Source: Deferribacter desulfuricans SSM1 (GTDB lineage: Bacteria > Chrysiogenota > Deferribacteres > Deferribacterales > Deferribacteraceae). Taken from it: 64,000 nt of DNA. This document shows, in pieces, positions 34,906 through 44,653 of this stretch. Each line of letters begins with the position of its first letter. Position 1 is the first letter of the stretch. The position numbers were made by a program, and so were the translations under genes. The notes beneath the pieces are model-generated. The model was not told where the DNA came from. It did no database searches and saw only the letters and a list, made by a program, of their open reading frames with translations. Location of the stretch: positions 2,123,501 to 2,187,500 of the forward strand of contig NC_013939.1 in assembly GCF_000010985.1 (NCBI RefSeq). The letters are read 5' to 3'.

Positions 34906-35976
34906 ATGCTTCACAAAAGTAACAATTTAAAATGGGTAATTACAAAATCGAAAAGCAAGTCGTTCCCTTATAAACTTTTTATTACAAAAGGGAGCGACAC
35001 AATCCTATCACTACTCTTACAAGATAAATGGCCAGGAGAAAAAGGGCATATATTTTGTCTAAAAAATGATGAACCATTTTCTGTAAATGATAATGAAATC
35101 ATCGAAGAAGTTGAAATTAATAATTTTAAAAAATTTGGCTCAAAAATAAGCATTACTCTAAAAAGAAACACTAAAAAAAGATGCGAATTTCTTTTCTTAG
35201 AGAAAAAATATAAAAATAAAGAAGGCACATACACTCAAATCTTTTTTAGGACACAAAGAGGGATAACAGAAAGAAAACTAAAAAACGTTTATATCCCTAA
35301 AGTAAATAAAAAAGATATTACCATAACAATATCATCAAACGAAAAGTATCCATATAATTTTCCCAGTTTTAGTGTAAAATTTGGATATCTACCATTAGGC
35401 GATTATGCTTTAGAAGATAGTTTAGGAAATTTGGTTGCAATTGTTGAAAGAAAAACATTGAATAATTTTTGTAAAGAATTATCAAATTTTGATTTATTTA
35501 TCATGAAATTACTAGAGCTGCAATCCTTACCTCATGCTGCTCTCGTTGTTGAAGCAAATTATAGCGACTTTTTTAACCCTAAAAAAGTGGGAAATAAGGT
35601 TTCTATAAGCTTGATTGCCAAACTAATACATCAACTTTTTGCTAAAACAAACAAACTGCCAATAATTTTTGCCGGCAATAGAAAAATGGCTGAATATTGG
35701 GTAACCCAATATTTTATTGCTATAGCATCACTGAAAAACGAAGTTAAACATAATATCGTTCAGGAGATACCCATTGAATATTATACAAACAACGACGACG
35801 TCATCTTTCAAATTTTAAATGAACTAAAGCAATCCCCACAATCAGTAAGTGACCTTTCAATAAAACTAGATATTGACAAAGAGATTATAAGAAAGCATTT
35901 ATACTCCCTTTCAAAAAGAGGTTTAATTCAAAGCACTGGCCGCGGCAAAAACGCAAAATGGCAAATCAAGATATGA
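34906..35976 (+). CDS. ERCC4-domain (XPF-type) nuclease with C-terminal winged helix
   Basis: 356 residues. A poorly conserved N-terminal half is followed by an ERCC4-like nuclease core: LPLGDYAL (Gly165-Asp166) and VERKTLNNF (Glu181-Arg182-Lys183), matching the GDxxx..ERKxxxD signature except that the final Asp is replaced by Asn. A helical part follows, and the last about 65 residues form an HTH/winged-helix (LKQSPQSVSDLSIKLDIDKE; LYSLSKRGLIQSTGRG). Likely cuts structured or branched DNA; the biological role is unknown. No clear SD precedes the ATG. Orphan XPF-type nucleases in bacteria can be linked to mobile DNA or defence; that is speculation here. Confidence 0.72.
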   Translation: MLHKSNNLKWVITKSKSKSFPYKLFITKGSDTILSLLLQDKWPGEKGHIFCLKNDEPFSVNDNEIIEEVEINNFKKFGSKISITLKRNTKKRCEFLFLEKKYKNKEGTYTQIFFRTQRGITERKLKNVYIPKVNKKDITITISSNEKYPYNFPSFSVKFGYLPLGDYALEDSLGNLVAIVERKTLNNFCKELSNFDLFIMKLLELQSLPHAALVVEANYSDFFNPKKVGNKVSISLIAKLIHQLFAKTNKLPIIFAGNRKMAEYWVTQYFIAIASLKNEVKHNIVQEIPIEYYTNNDDVIFQILNELKQSPQSVSDLSIKLDIDKEIIRKHLYSLSKRGLIQSTGRGKNAKWQIKI

Positions 35977-36032
35977 TAAGTCACATCAAATTAAATATAT
36001 ACTAAAACTCTTAAAAGTTTATCAACTGAAAT

Positions 36033-36187
36033 GAGGATGTTGCACAATTGACTAATGTCTTGATAATTATAATAATCATAAGATTGCTTCGTCGTATTTG
36101 CTCCTCGCAATGACTGAGAAATTGGTCATTGCGAGCGTCAGCGAAGCAATCTAATACATTTAGTATCTATTTCTGTGCAATACCCTC
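36033..36187. repeat. MITE-like dispersed repeat, copy E (complete, 155 bp)
   Basis: Left end GAGGATGTTGCACAATTG, right end TGTGCAATACCCTC, which are imperfect inverted repeats. Internal palindrome: GATTGCTTCGTCG..CTCCTCGCAATGAC pairing with GTCATTGCGAGCG..GCGAAGCAATCT. Lies between the ERCC4 nuclease gene and the DUF234 fragment. Confidence 0.82.
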
Positions 36188-36193
36188 GAAATG

Positions 36194-36421
36194 TCAAACA
36201 TCTTCTAAACTAAACCCTTTATATTCAATATTATAACCTTTTAAAAATTTCAGAATATCTTTTGATTTTTCTTTTAATTTTTGTAAATTTATTTTGTTTT
36301 TGTTTAGTTTTACTTCTGCTATTAATGCTCTTTTTTCCATTTCATTTACTGCAACCATATCTATTTCATTTTCACCCTTTTTATCCCAATAATAAATGAG
36401 CTTTATTAGAGCTCTGCTCAC
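36194..36421 (-). pseudogene. C-terminal fragment of an archaeal-type AAA ATPase (DUF234 region)
   Basis: A 75-codon stretch reading IYYWDKKGENEIDMVAVNE, then KRALIAEVKLN and ending KGYNIEYKGFSLEDV. This is the pattern of the C-terminal DUF234 (PD-(D/E)XK-like) part of the PF01637 ATPases, which are normally over 400 residues. The ATPase domain and HTH are missing, and repeat E lies just past the stop. A GTG serves as a nominal start but I regard this as a relic. Just upstream (about 36420-36530, same strand) another short frame ends MQFYNWVRELELLKK; its origin is unclear. Confidence 0.65.
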
Positions 36422-36488
36422 TTTTTTAATAACTCAAGCTCTCTTACCCAATTATAAAATTGCATCCCTCTTAATAACGCAACCTTCA

Positions 36489-36512
36489 ATACTGTAATAT
36501 ATATTACAGTAT
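36489..36512. repeat. Perfect 24-bp palindrome beside the attC-like site
   Basis: Half-site ATACTGTAATAT, perfectly inverted with no spacer. It lies between the DUF234 fragment and the cassette end. Could be an operator for a lost or distant regulator; no promoter is assigned to it. Confidence 0.6.
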
Positions 36513-36527
36513 CTACATTAGGAAGTT

Positions 36528-36591
36528 TTATAACGCCCTACGGGTATCTGGTTAGGGCTTTCAGCCCTAACCAGATACCCGCTTGTTAGGC
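36528..36591 (-). other. attC-like recombination site (integron cassette 3' end)
   Basis: Read on the minus strand after the ATPase stop codon: GCCTAAC (matches the R'' core RYYYAAC) at 36591-36585, three bases, a perfect 19-bp hairpin with 3-base loop (36581-36541), TAGGGC, then GTTATAA at the R' position (36534-36528). The opposite end of the gene carries GTTAGGC, the exact partner of GCCTAAC, as expected when a circular cassette has been inserted. Unlike typical attC sites the hairpin is perfect and shows no extrahelical bases, and the R' reads GTTATAA, not GTTRRRY. About 64 bp, within the known attC size range. Confidence 0.6.
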
Positions 36592-38470
36592 GATGAAAAA
36601 TTACAAAGATGCAACATAATCTTCAACCACCTTTCTTAGAGCAATTACTGGCTTTTCACTTGCTGTTCCTAAATTATAGGCACCCGGCCAAATTAGTTTA
36701 TAGTTGCTACCATAAAATAAAATGTCATCTTCTGAGATCGGTTCTACTTTAACATTATGTTTGGAAAACTTTAAAGTATCCAAATCCCAACATACAATAA
36801 GATCTATATCGGTAAAATATTTTATATCTTTCTCAAAATCATTCAAGATGTCTTCTGCTTTATATTTAAATTCAATAATTATAGGTAAATCTATCATATC
36901 AGAATATTCAGCTAGATGATGAAAATTAGAACCTATCAACTTCTTATTAATTCTATATCTACCCCACAAATCATAAGTTTGTTTATACCCAGTTCTTAGT
37001 GTGTAGTATCCTTTCAAAATCTTAGAAGCTACTAATTCGTGAAATAATGCTACCACACTAGCTTCTTGCCCATCGGGATGCTTTAAATAATTAATTTTAT
37101 CTATATTTAAATCAGGCAGTTTTTCAAGTTCTTCAAAAATCTTACTCTTTTTATATTGTTGTATCGTAGATGTAGTAGGGGCTTTAACAGCTGGATCGGA
37201 AGTAGCATATTGGATAAATGGAATAAACTCTTGAAATAAATCTTTAGCAATATTTCTTAATAATCCTTTAGTTCTATTTGGTATAGATTTTCTCCCCAAA
37301 TCAAAACTTATTGTATCGTCTTCTAAAATTATGTAAAAATTAGGCCAGTAACCTGCATAACCTGTAATTGGAGGTTCTATTCTAATGCCAGTAGGCATTC
37401 CTTTTGTTCCAACATAAATTCCACCCTCATAAAGGTATTTTTTATTACCTAAATCATCTATAATATATATTTCTGCTTTGTCACTGATATCTTTCCAGAA
37501 CCCTCTACTAGGAACAAAAAGTGCATAAAAATTTATTTTCTTGCCTGCTCTATTAAGAGCCCCTTTCTTTATAATCGCTTTACCTTGTAATTTCTTTGCT
37601 TTTTGTCGGTCATCAAGTGTGGCAGCTAAGTTTTTAAAATTATCTAAATCTATTTTGTCTTTATCTGATATGAATTCTTCAGGCAGCATATAATAAGGAG
37701 ATAACTCAATTTTTTGTTCATCTCCATTTATATCTTTAAGACTTAATGTAATTCTGATATCCAAATCTTTATTGTCAAATATTTTTTTCAGCCAACCTAA
37801 TGCAGTTTTAGTTCTCAAAATATATTCTATAACATGTATCGACATATTGAAAATATCATCCTCGTCCGAATATGTTTTTTCGATATCTTTGATAAATATT
37901 TCAGTGAAGGTATCTAATGGGGTAAAATTCTTTTCTTCCCATATTTCCACCTTAAATTTTGGAAGTTCTTTAATTTTTCCTGTTTTCCAAAAAGATGCAT
38001 TTTCTATATGGCCTTGTATGTGAGCGTTTTCTGAAACAGTATTGATATTATAATAATTTGAAATAAATATTGTATAAGTTAAACCCACACCTTTTTCTCC
38101 GATAGTTTCAGAAACCGCATCTTTATTTGTGCCGTGAGGAGATAACAATTCTGAGAAATTTTTTGAAGAGAAACCAACACCTGTATCCTTAATTTTTATA
38201 GACCTCTCAATAGAATTAATGGCAATGTCAATTTCATGTTTTTTCCCAGTCTCATTCCCGAATTTGCTGTTGTATAATATTATTGCATCTACAGAATTCT
38301 GACACAACTCTGCTAATATGTCCCAAGGATGGCTGTAACTGTCGCATATATTTTTGATTTCCCTTCTCAATATATCTGGGCTAGGTTCAGAGAGAAAATC
38401 TAACTCTTTGTCTTTTCTAATGTTTCCTGACATTTTTATTCCTTCTTATTATGTTTTTTATGTCGCCTAA
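36534..38470 (-). mobile_element. Putative single integron gene cassette (1,937 bp)
   Basis: One gene with a short 5' leader and an attC-like site straight after its stop. Predicted recombination points are between G and TT of GTTAGGC at 38471/38470 and of GTTATAA at 36534/36533. The two inside ends carry inverted copies of GTTAGGCGA (36585-36593 and 38463-38471). A tyrosine recombinase relic is next to the 38.5-kb end. An alternative reading is a small transposon-like element with 9-bp inverted ends, but the compact gene-plus-hairpin layout favours a cassette. Confidence 0.58.
36601..38433 (-). CDS. GHKL (Hsp90/MORC-like) ATPase with putative PD-(D/E)XK nuclease-like C-terminus
   Basis: 610 residues. 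N-terminal GHKL ATPase: N-box ILAELCQNSVDAI (Glu42, Asn46, Asp49), G1 box IKDTGVGF (Asp83-x-Gly85), G2 box GEKGVGLTYTIF (112-123). The middle part (about 150-400) looks like a transducer region. In the C-terminal third the order Glu466 (FHELVASKILKG), Asp488 (QTYDLWGRYR) and Glu521-x-Lys523 (IIIEFKYK) fits a PD-(D/E)XK nuclease core. No transmembrane segment. AAGGA lies six bases before the ATG. It is the only gene of the putative integron cassette. Proteins coupling a GHKL ATPase to a nuclease are common in anti-phage systems, so defence is my best guess, but I do not recognise a named system. The ATPase call is firm; the nuclease call is by eye. Confidence 0.8.
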   Translation of the reverse strand: MSGNIRKDKELDFLSEPSPDILRREIKNICDSYSHPWDILAELCQNSVDAIILYNSKFGNETGKKHEIDIAINSIERSIKIKDTGVGFSSKNFSELLSPHGTNKDAVSETIGEKGVGLTYTIFISNYYNINTVSENAHIQGHIENASFWKTGKIKELPKFKVEIWEEKNFTPLDTFTEIFIKDIEKTYSDEDDIFNMSIHVIEYILRTKTALGWLKKIFDNKDLDIRITLSLKDINGDEQKIELSPYYMLPEEFISDKDKIDLDNFKNLAATLDDRQKAKKLQGKAIIKKGALNRAGKKINFYALFVPSRGFWKDISDKAEIYIIDDLGNKKYLYEGGIYVGTKGMPTGIRIEPPITGYAGYWPNFYIILEDDTISFDLGRKSIPNRTKGLLRNIAKDLFQEFIPFIQYATSDPAVKAPTTSTIQQYKKSKIFEELEKLPDLNIDKINYLKHPDGQEASVVALFHELVASKILKGYYTLRTGYKQTYDLWGRYRINKKLIGSNFHHLAEYSDMIDLPIIIEFKYKAEDILNDFEKDIKYFTDIDLIVCWDLDTLKFSKHNVKVEPISEDDILFYGSNYKLIWPGAYNLGTASEKPVIALRKVVEDYVASL

Positions 38471-38555
38471 CTCGTCAATGTTTGAACTATTCGGACATAC
38501 TACTAGCTGTGGGATATATACAAATTGTTTATATATATTTCCCTCTGTATGACCA

Positions 38556-38774
38556 TTATTCATTGTTTCTTTCGCCATATTTTACACTTCCTAAAAGGTT
38601 ATCAAGCGGGTTCTTTATTGAGGAAATATTCTTCGTGCTTACATGGGTATATCTTTCTATCGTCTTTGAACTTTTGTGACTTAAAAGTCCCTGAATATCC
38701 CTCAGTTCAATTTCACTCTCCAGCAAGTGTATAGAAAAAATATTTTTTAATGAAAATATTAAGCAGTTTATCAT
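38556..38774 (-). pseudogene. C-terminal remnant of a tyrosine recombinase (integron-integrase-like)
   Basis: 72 codons. The segment HLLESEIELRDIQGLLSHKS followed by SKTIERYTHVSTKNISS and IKNPLDNL matches the last part of tyrosine recombinases, with the second catalytic His (in SHKSSKT) and the nucleophilic Tyr (ERYTHVS). The ending IKNPLDNL is frequent in integron-type and related integrases. The catalytic Arg regions and the whole N-terminus are absent; the first about 15 residues do not fit. It lies between the tRNA-Asn 3' end and the cassette, about 85 bp from the GTTAGGC core, on the same strand as the cassette gene. Confidence 0.72.
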
Positions 38775-38910
38775 AATTTAAAAATATACAACATTGAAAA
38801 ACTATGAGTCAAGTAAATTTTCGATGTATTTTACTAAATAATAAATATTAACTATAATAATCGAATCAAGTTGATGGGAATCTGATTATGTCAAAGAGGG
38901 TATAAAAAAA

Positions 38911-38986
38911 TGGCTCCCCGGGACGGACTCGAACCGCCAACCTAGTGGTTAACAGCCACCCGCTCTGCCGATTGAGCTACCGGGGA
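38911..38986 (-). tRNA. tRNA-Asn (anticodon GTT)
   Basis: Cloverleaf can be drawn by hand: acceptor TCCCCGG/CCGGGGA, D arm GCTC..GAGC, anticodon arm GGTGG-CTGTTAA-CCACT (the last pair is G-T), T arm GGCGG-TTCGAGT-CCGTC (one mismatch-type pair), discriminator G and encoded CCA. Its 3' end faces the accessory zone and recombinase relic, a usual integration place. Confidence 0.97.
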
Positions 38987-39003
38987 GCATTAAAGCGAGA
39001 GTC

Positions 39004-39032
39004 TATATAACAATCTTCATTTTTTTTGTCAA
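39004..39032 (-). promoter_or_regulatory. Promoter of tRNA-Asn
   Basis: Minus strand TTGACA (39032-39027), 17-base spacer, TATATA (39009-39004), ending 17 bases before the tRNA 5' end; between purA and the tRNA. Confidence 0.8.
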
Positions 39033-39042
39033 CATTTTTTTA

Positions 39043-41433
<2,391 letters not shown>

Positions 41434-41437
<4 letters not shown>

Positions 41438-42591
41438 AATTTACTAACCTTATACTTAAAAATAACTTCTTCAGCAGCTTTGACACCTACACCAACCTCA
41501 AAGTTATACCCAAAATATTTTAATCCAAGCTCTAATGCTGAAATAGCAGTTAAGGTATCAAATATATCATGATAACCCAAATGGCTTATTCTAACAATTT
41601 TACCTTTTAAATGATCCTGTCCACCAGCAAAGGTAACCCCCATTTTTTCTCTCAAAAACTTAACAAATTTACCGCCATCAATATTTTCTGGCAAATAAAA
41701 ACCAGTAGCAGCATTTGATGGGATATCTTTTGCAAGAAGTTCAAACCCTAAAGCTTTTACAGCTTCTCTTGTAGCCAGTGCACAAAGCTCATGCCTACCA
41801 TAAACATTTTCAAGCCCTTCATTCATCATCGTATCAAGCACTTTATTCAAGCCTATAATAAGTGAAACTGCAGGAGTATATGCGGTGGTATTATCACTTT
41901 GAGATTTTCTTTCTTTTTTAAGACTTAAATAATATTTTGGCAAATTAGATTTTTCCACAAAACTCCACGCCTTATCACTTAAGGCTATAATTGACAAACC
42001 TGGTGGCAGCATAAATGCTTTTTGGGAGCCAGTAACAAGAATATCTATACCCCATTCATCCATTTTAGTTTCAACAACACCGACGGAAGTAATTCCATCT
42101 ACAATAAACAGTTTACTATCAAATAATTTGATAAGATTCCCAATTTCTTTTATAGGATGATAAGCTGTAGTTGATGTCTCACTCGCTTGGATAAACACAC
42201 CTTTTGCATCAGGATTAGCTATTAGAGCTGCTTCAACCTGCTCTGGTTTTACAGATCTGCCCCATTCCAAATCTATTGAAACAACTTCCAGTCCATAGGA
42301 TTTACAAATCTCAACCCACCTTTTACCAAATTTTCCTGCATTAACAACAATAACTTTATCACCGCTACTAAAACAGTTTACTACAGCTGCTTCCATCGCT
42401 GCAGTCCCACTACCCGAAAGCAGTAAGCAATCATTTTTTGTACCAAAAACTGGCTTTAGCTTTTCTCTTACATTTGCAAAAATATTTGAAAACTCACTTG
42501 TTCTATGATGAATAATCGGCTTTGCCATTTCCAAAAGTACTTCTTCAGGAACCATTGTTGGACCAGGTGCTAATAAATACTTCTTAATCAT
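41434..42591 (-). CDS. Class V aminotransferase (serine-pyruvate / alanine-glyoxylate type)
   Basis: PLP enzyme of 385 residues. LLAPGPTMVPEEV at the N-terminus, HHRTSEFS, LSGSGTAAMEA, VDGITSVGV and the PLP-lysine segment GSQKAFMLPPG (Lys about 192). In some autotrophs and methanogens related enzymes act as phosphoserine or serine-glyoxylate aminotransferases; the true substrate cannot be read here. The open frame begins with GTG at 42597, but AGAGG is properly spaced only for the ATG at 42591, which I chose. Between rpe and hisZ. Confidence 0.88.
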
Positions 42592-42600
42592 TGCCACCTC

Positions 42601-43239
42601 TCATTTTAAAGAGTCTATTTTTTCTTTATAATTATCAGAGCCAAAAATGTAACTTCCAGCTACTAAAACATCACAACCAGCATCCCTTAACAGCTTCGCA
42701 TTAGAATCGTTTACACCACCATCAACCTCAATCAAAATATCTTTTCCGATATTTTTAATCATTTCTTTTAATCGCTTTATCTTTTGTAATGAAGTTTCAA
42801 TAAACTTTTGCCCACCAAAGCCAGGGTTTACACTCATCACAAGTATCATATCCACAAAAGGTAAAATTTCTTCTATCGTTGAAAGTGATGTAGCTGGGTT
42901 AATAGATACTCCTGCTTTCGCTCCAAGCATTTTAATATTTTCTACCAATCTATGGAGATGGTTTGTAGCTTCAACATGGACAGTAATAATATCAGCTCCA
43001 GCCTTAACAAAATCTTCTATATATTTTTCTGGCTCAACAATCATCAAATGCGCATCAAAAGGTAGTTTAGTAACTTTTCTAATAGACTTAACAACAACAG
43101 GGCCTATAGTAATATTTGGAACAAACCTACCATCCATCACATCGATATGAATCCAGTCAGCACCAGCTTTTTCCACCAATTTAATCTCTTCACCTAACCT
43201 TGAAAAGTCCGCACTTAAAATGGAAGGAGCAATTATCAT
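42601..43239 (-). CDS. rpe: Ribulose-phosphate 3-epimerase
   Basis: Interconverts ribulose-5-P and xylulose-5-P. 212 residues; TIM barrel with [12 protein letters not shown] at the N-terminus, [12 protein letters not shown] (catalytic Asp and metal His), [22 protein letters not shown] (around 140) and EVDGGVN (second catalytic Asp). The frame extends to a GTG at 43260, but GAGG five bases before the ATG at 43239 gives the usual N-terminus, used here. Confidence 0.95.
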   Translation of the reverse strand: MIIAPSILSADFSRLGEEIKLVEKAGADWIHIDVMDGRFVPNITIGPVVVKSIRKVTKLPFDAHLMIVEPEKYIEDFVKAGADIITVHVEATNHLHRLVENIKMLGAKAGVSINPATSLSTIEEILPFVDMILVMSVNPGFGGQKFIETSLQKIKRLKEMIKNIGKDILIEVDGGVNDSNAKLLRDAGCDVLVAGSYIFGSDNYKEKIDSLK

Positions 43240-43318
43240 ATTTACCTCATTTTTATACACAAAACAGCTATCTTTTAAAACTTCTTAACCAAAATAGCAA
43301 TATTTTTATATTGATTTT

Positions 43319-44653
43319 TTATTTTGATATTTTTTCAGCTTTAATTTTCACATAATCGTTTATAATATCACGGTGATCAAATGCTATATTTTCTGGTAGA
43401 TCATCCACCAAAAAGAATTTCGCATTTTTTGCATCATCACTTGCTTTAAAATCTCCATCATATTTAGCATAATAAACAATACTTACTGTGTGACCTCTAG
43501 GATCCCTTGTAGGATCTGAATAAACACCTAACAACTCTATATTATCAACTTTAATGTTAGTCTCTTCAAAAAGCTCCCTTTTTGCTGCATCTTCAACCCT
43601 TTCACCATAATCCACAAATCCACCAGGGATTGCCCACCCAAAAGGGGGATTTTTCCTTTCTATCAAAAGAATTTCACCTTTACTATTTTCAACAATCACA
43701 TCAACAGTTAATTTAGGAGTATAAATAAATTTTTCCCCATATTTAAATTTTAAAGCTCTATAAACTGTATCACAGTAATGAGCTTCTTTGCCATTTTCCC
43801 TATGTCTCCAAATCACTGGATAAAGGATACCATCTATTTCAGGATTTTTCCCCTTTTCAATATCTTGCAACATACTTGTTTTATAATTCTCTAAGTTTTC
43901 TGTCATGTTTACTACATTTTCATAATAATCCTTTTCAATCTCAATACCATCAAACCTTGCAGCCTCAACCCCTTCCATAACCATTTTATTCATAAGATCT
44001 CTAATCTCAGGATCTGCAACCATCTTGCCACATGTAGCCTCTAACAGTGCAGATAAAGGGTTAAAAGCGATATTCCAAAGTAGCTTTTTCCACAAAACTT
44101 TTTCTATCTCATCAGAAACACTATAGATGAAGCCTGCTTTTTTAAAGATAGTTTCAAGTATCTCTACATTTCTTTTACCCTTTTCTGTTATAGCCCCAAA
44201 AGTAATGTTACCTGCAGCTGAGTGATTTACAACACCTGGAGGATCAATTTTTGAACCGATAAAGAGTGATGCAAGAATTATTTGGTCAGGATTAAAATAT
44301 TTTTTTAATATTCTCACATTATCAACACCATTTTGGAATGAAACAACTATACCATCTTCATCAAGATGATCTTTCAACATCAAACAAGCAGCTTCTGTAT
44401 CTTGAGATTTGGTAGAAATGATAGCAATATCAAATTTATCATCTACTTTATTTGTAGCTTTTATTTTGATTCTTTTCTCACCTAGGCTAAAGCTCTTTAT
44501 TATAAGCCCATTATTATTTATTGCCTCTAAGTGTTTCCCCCTACATACCAATGTAACACTAAAACCTGCTTCTTTTAATACCCCCCCATAAAAGGAGCCA
44601 ATAGCTCCTGCACCAACTACAACAATTTTCTTATTTAAATACAAGTTCTCCAT
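43319..44653 (-). CDS. Ketopantoate reductase-like (ApbA/PanE) - Nudix hydrolase fusion
   Basis: About 444 residues in two parts. Residues 1 to about 305: ApbA/PanE fold with Rossmann motif VVGAGAIGSFYGG, STKSQDT, QNGVDN, LWKKLLWN (catalytic Lys) and NPEIDGI. Residues about 315-444: Nudix domain with WAIPGGFVDYGE and box GFVDYGERVEDAAKRELFEE (Nudix signature; the last Gly is Asn). PanE uses NADPH to reduce ketopantoate in pantothenate synthesis; Nudix partners often hydrolyse ADP-ribose or NADH. The frame is continuous. It begins inside the clpC end; the start is uncertain (TTG 44662, ATG 44653, or a later TTG). Confidence 0.85.
   Translation of the reverse strand: MENLYLNKKIVVVGAGAIGSFYGGVLKEAGFSVTLVCRGKHLEAINNNGLIIKSFSLGEKRIKIKATNKVDDKFDIAIISTKSQDTEAACLMLKDHLDEDGIVVSFQNGVDNVRILKKYFNPDQIILASLFIGSKIDPPGVVNHSAAGNITFGAITEKGKRNVEILETIFKKAGFIYSVSDEIEKVLWKKLLWNIAFNPLSALLEATCGKMVADPEIRDLMNKMVMEGVEAARFDGIEIEKDYYENVVNMTENLENYKTSMLQDIEKGKNPEIDGILYPVIWRHRENGKEAHYCDTVYRALKFKYGEKFIYTPKLTVDVIVENSKGEILLIERKNPPFGWAIPGGFVDYGERVEDAAKRELFEETNIKVDNIELLGVYSDPTRDPRGHTVSIVYYAKYDGDFKASDDAKNAKFFLVDDLPENIAFDHRDIINDYVKIKAEKISK

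Noticed and set aside
38500..38550. Second attC or attI hairpin (GGGATATATA..TATATATTTCCC)
   Set aside because: Imperfect, A/T-rich and without paired core sites apart from GTTAGGC at 38471; recorded only as possible attI-side sequence.
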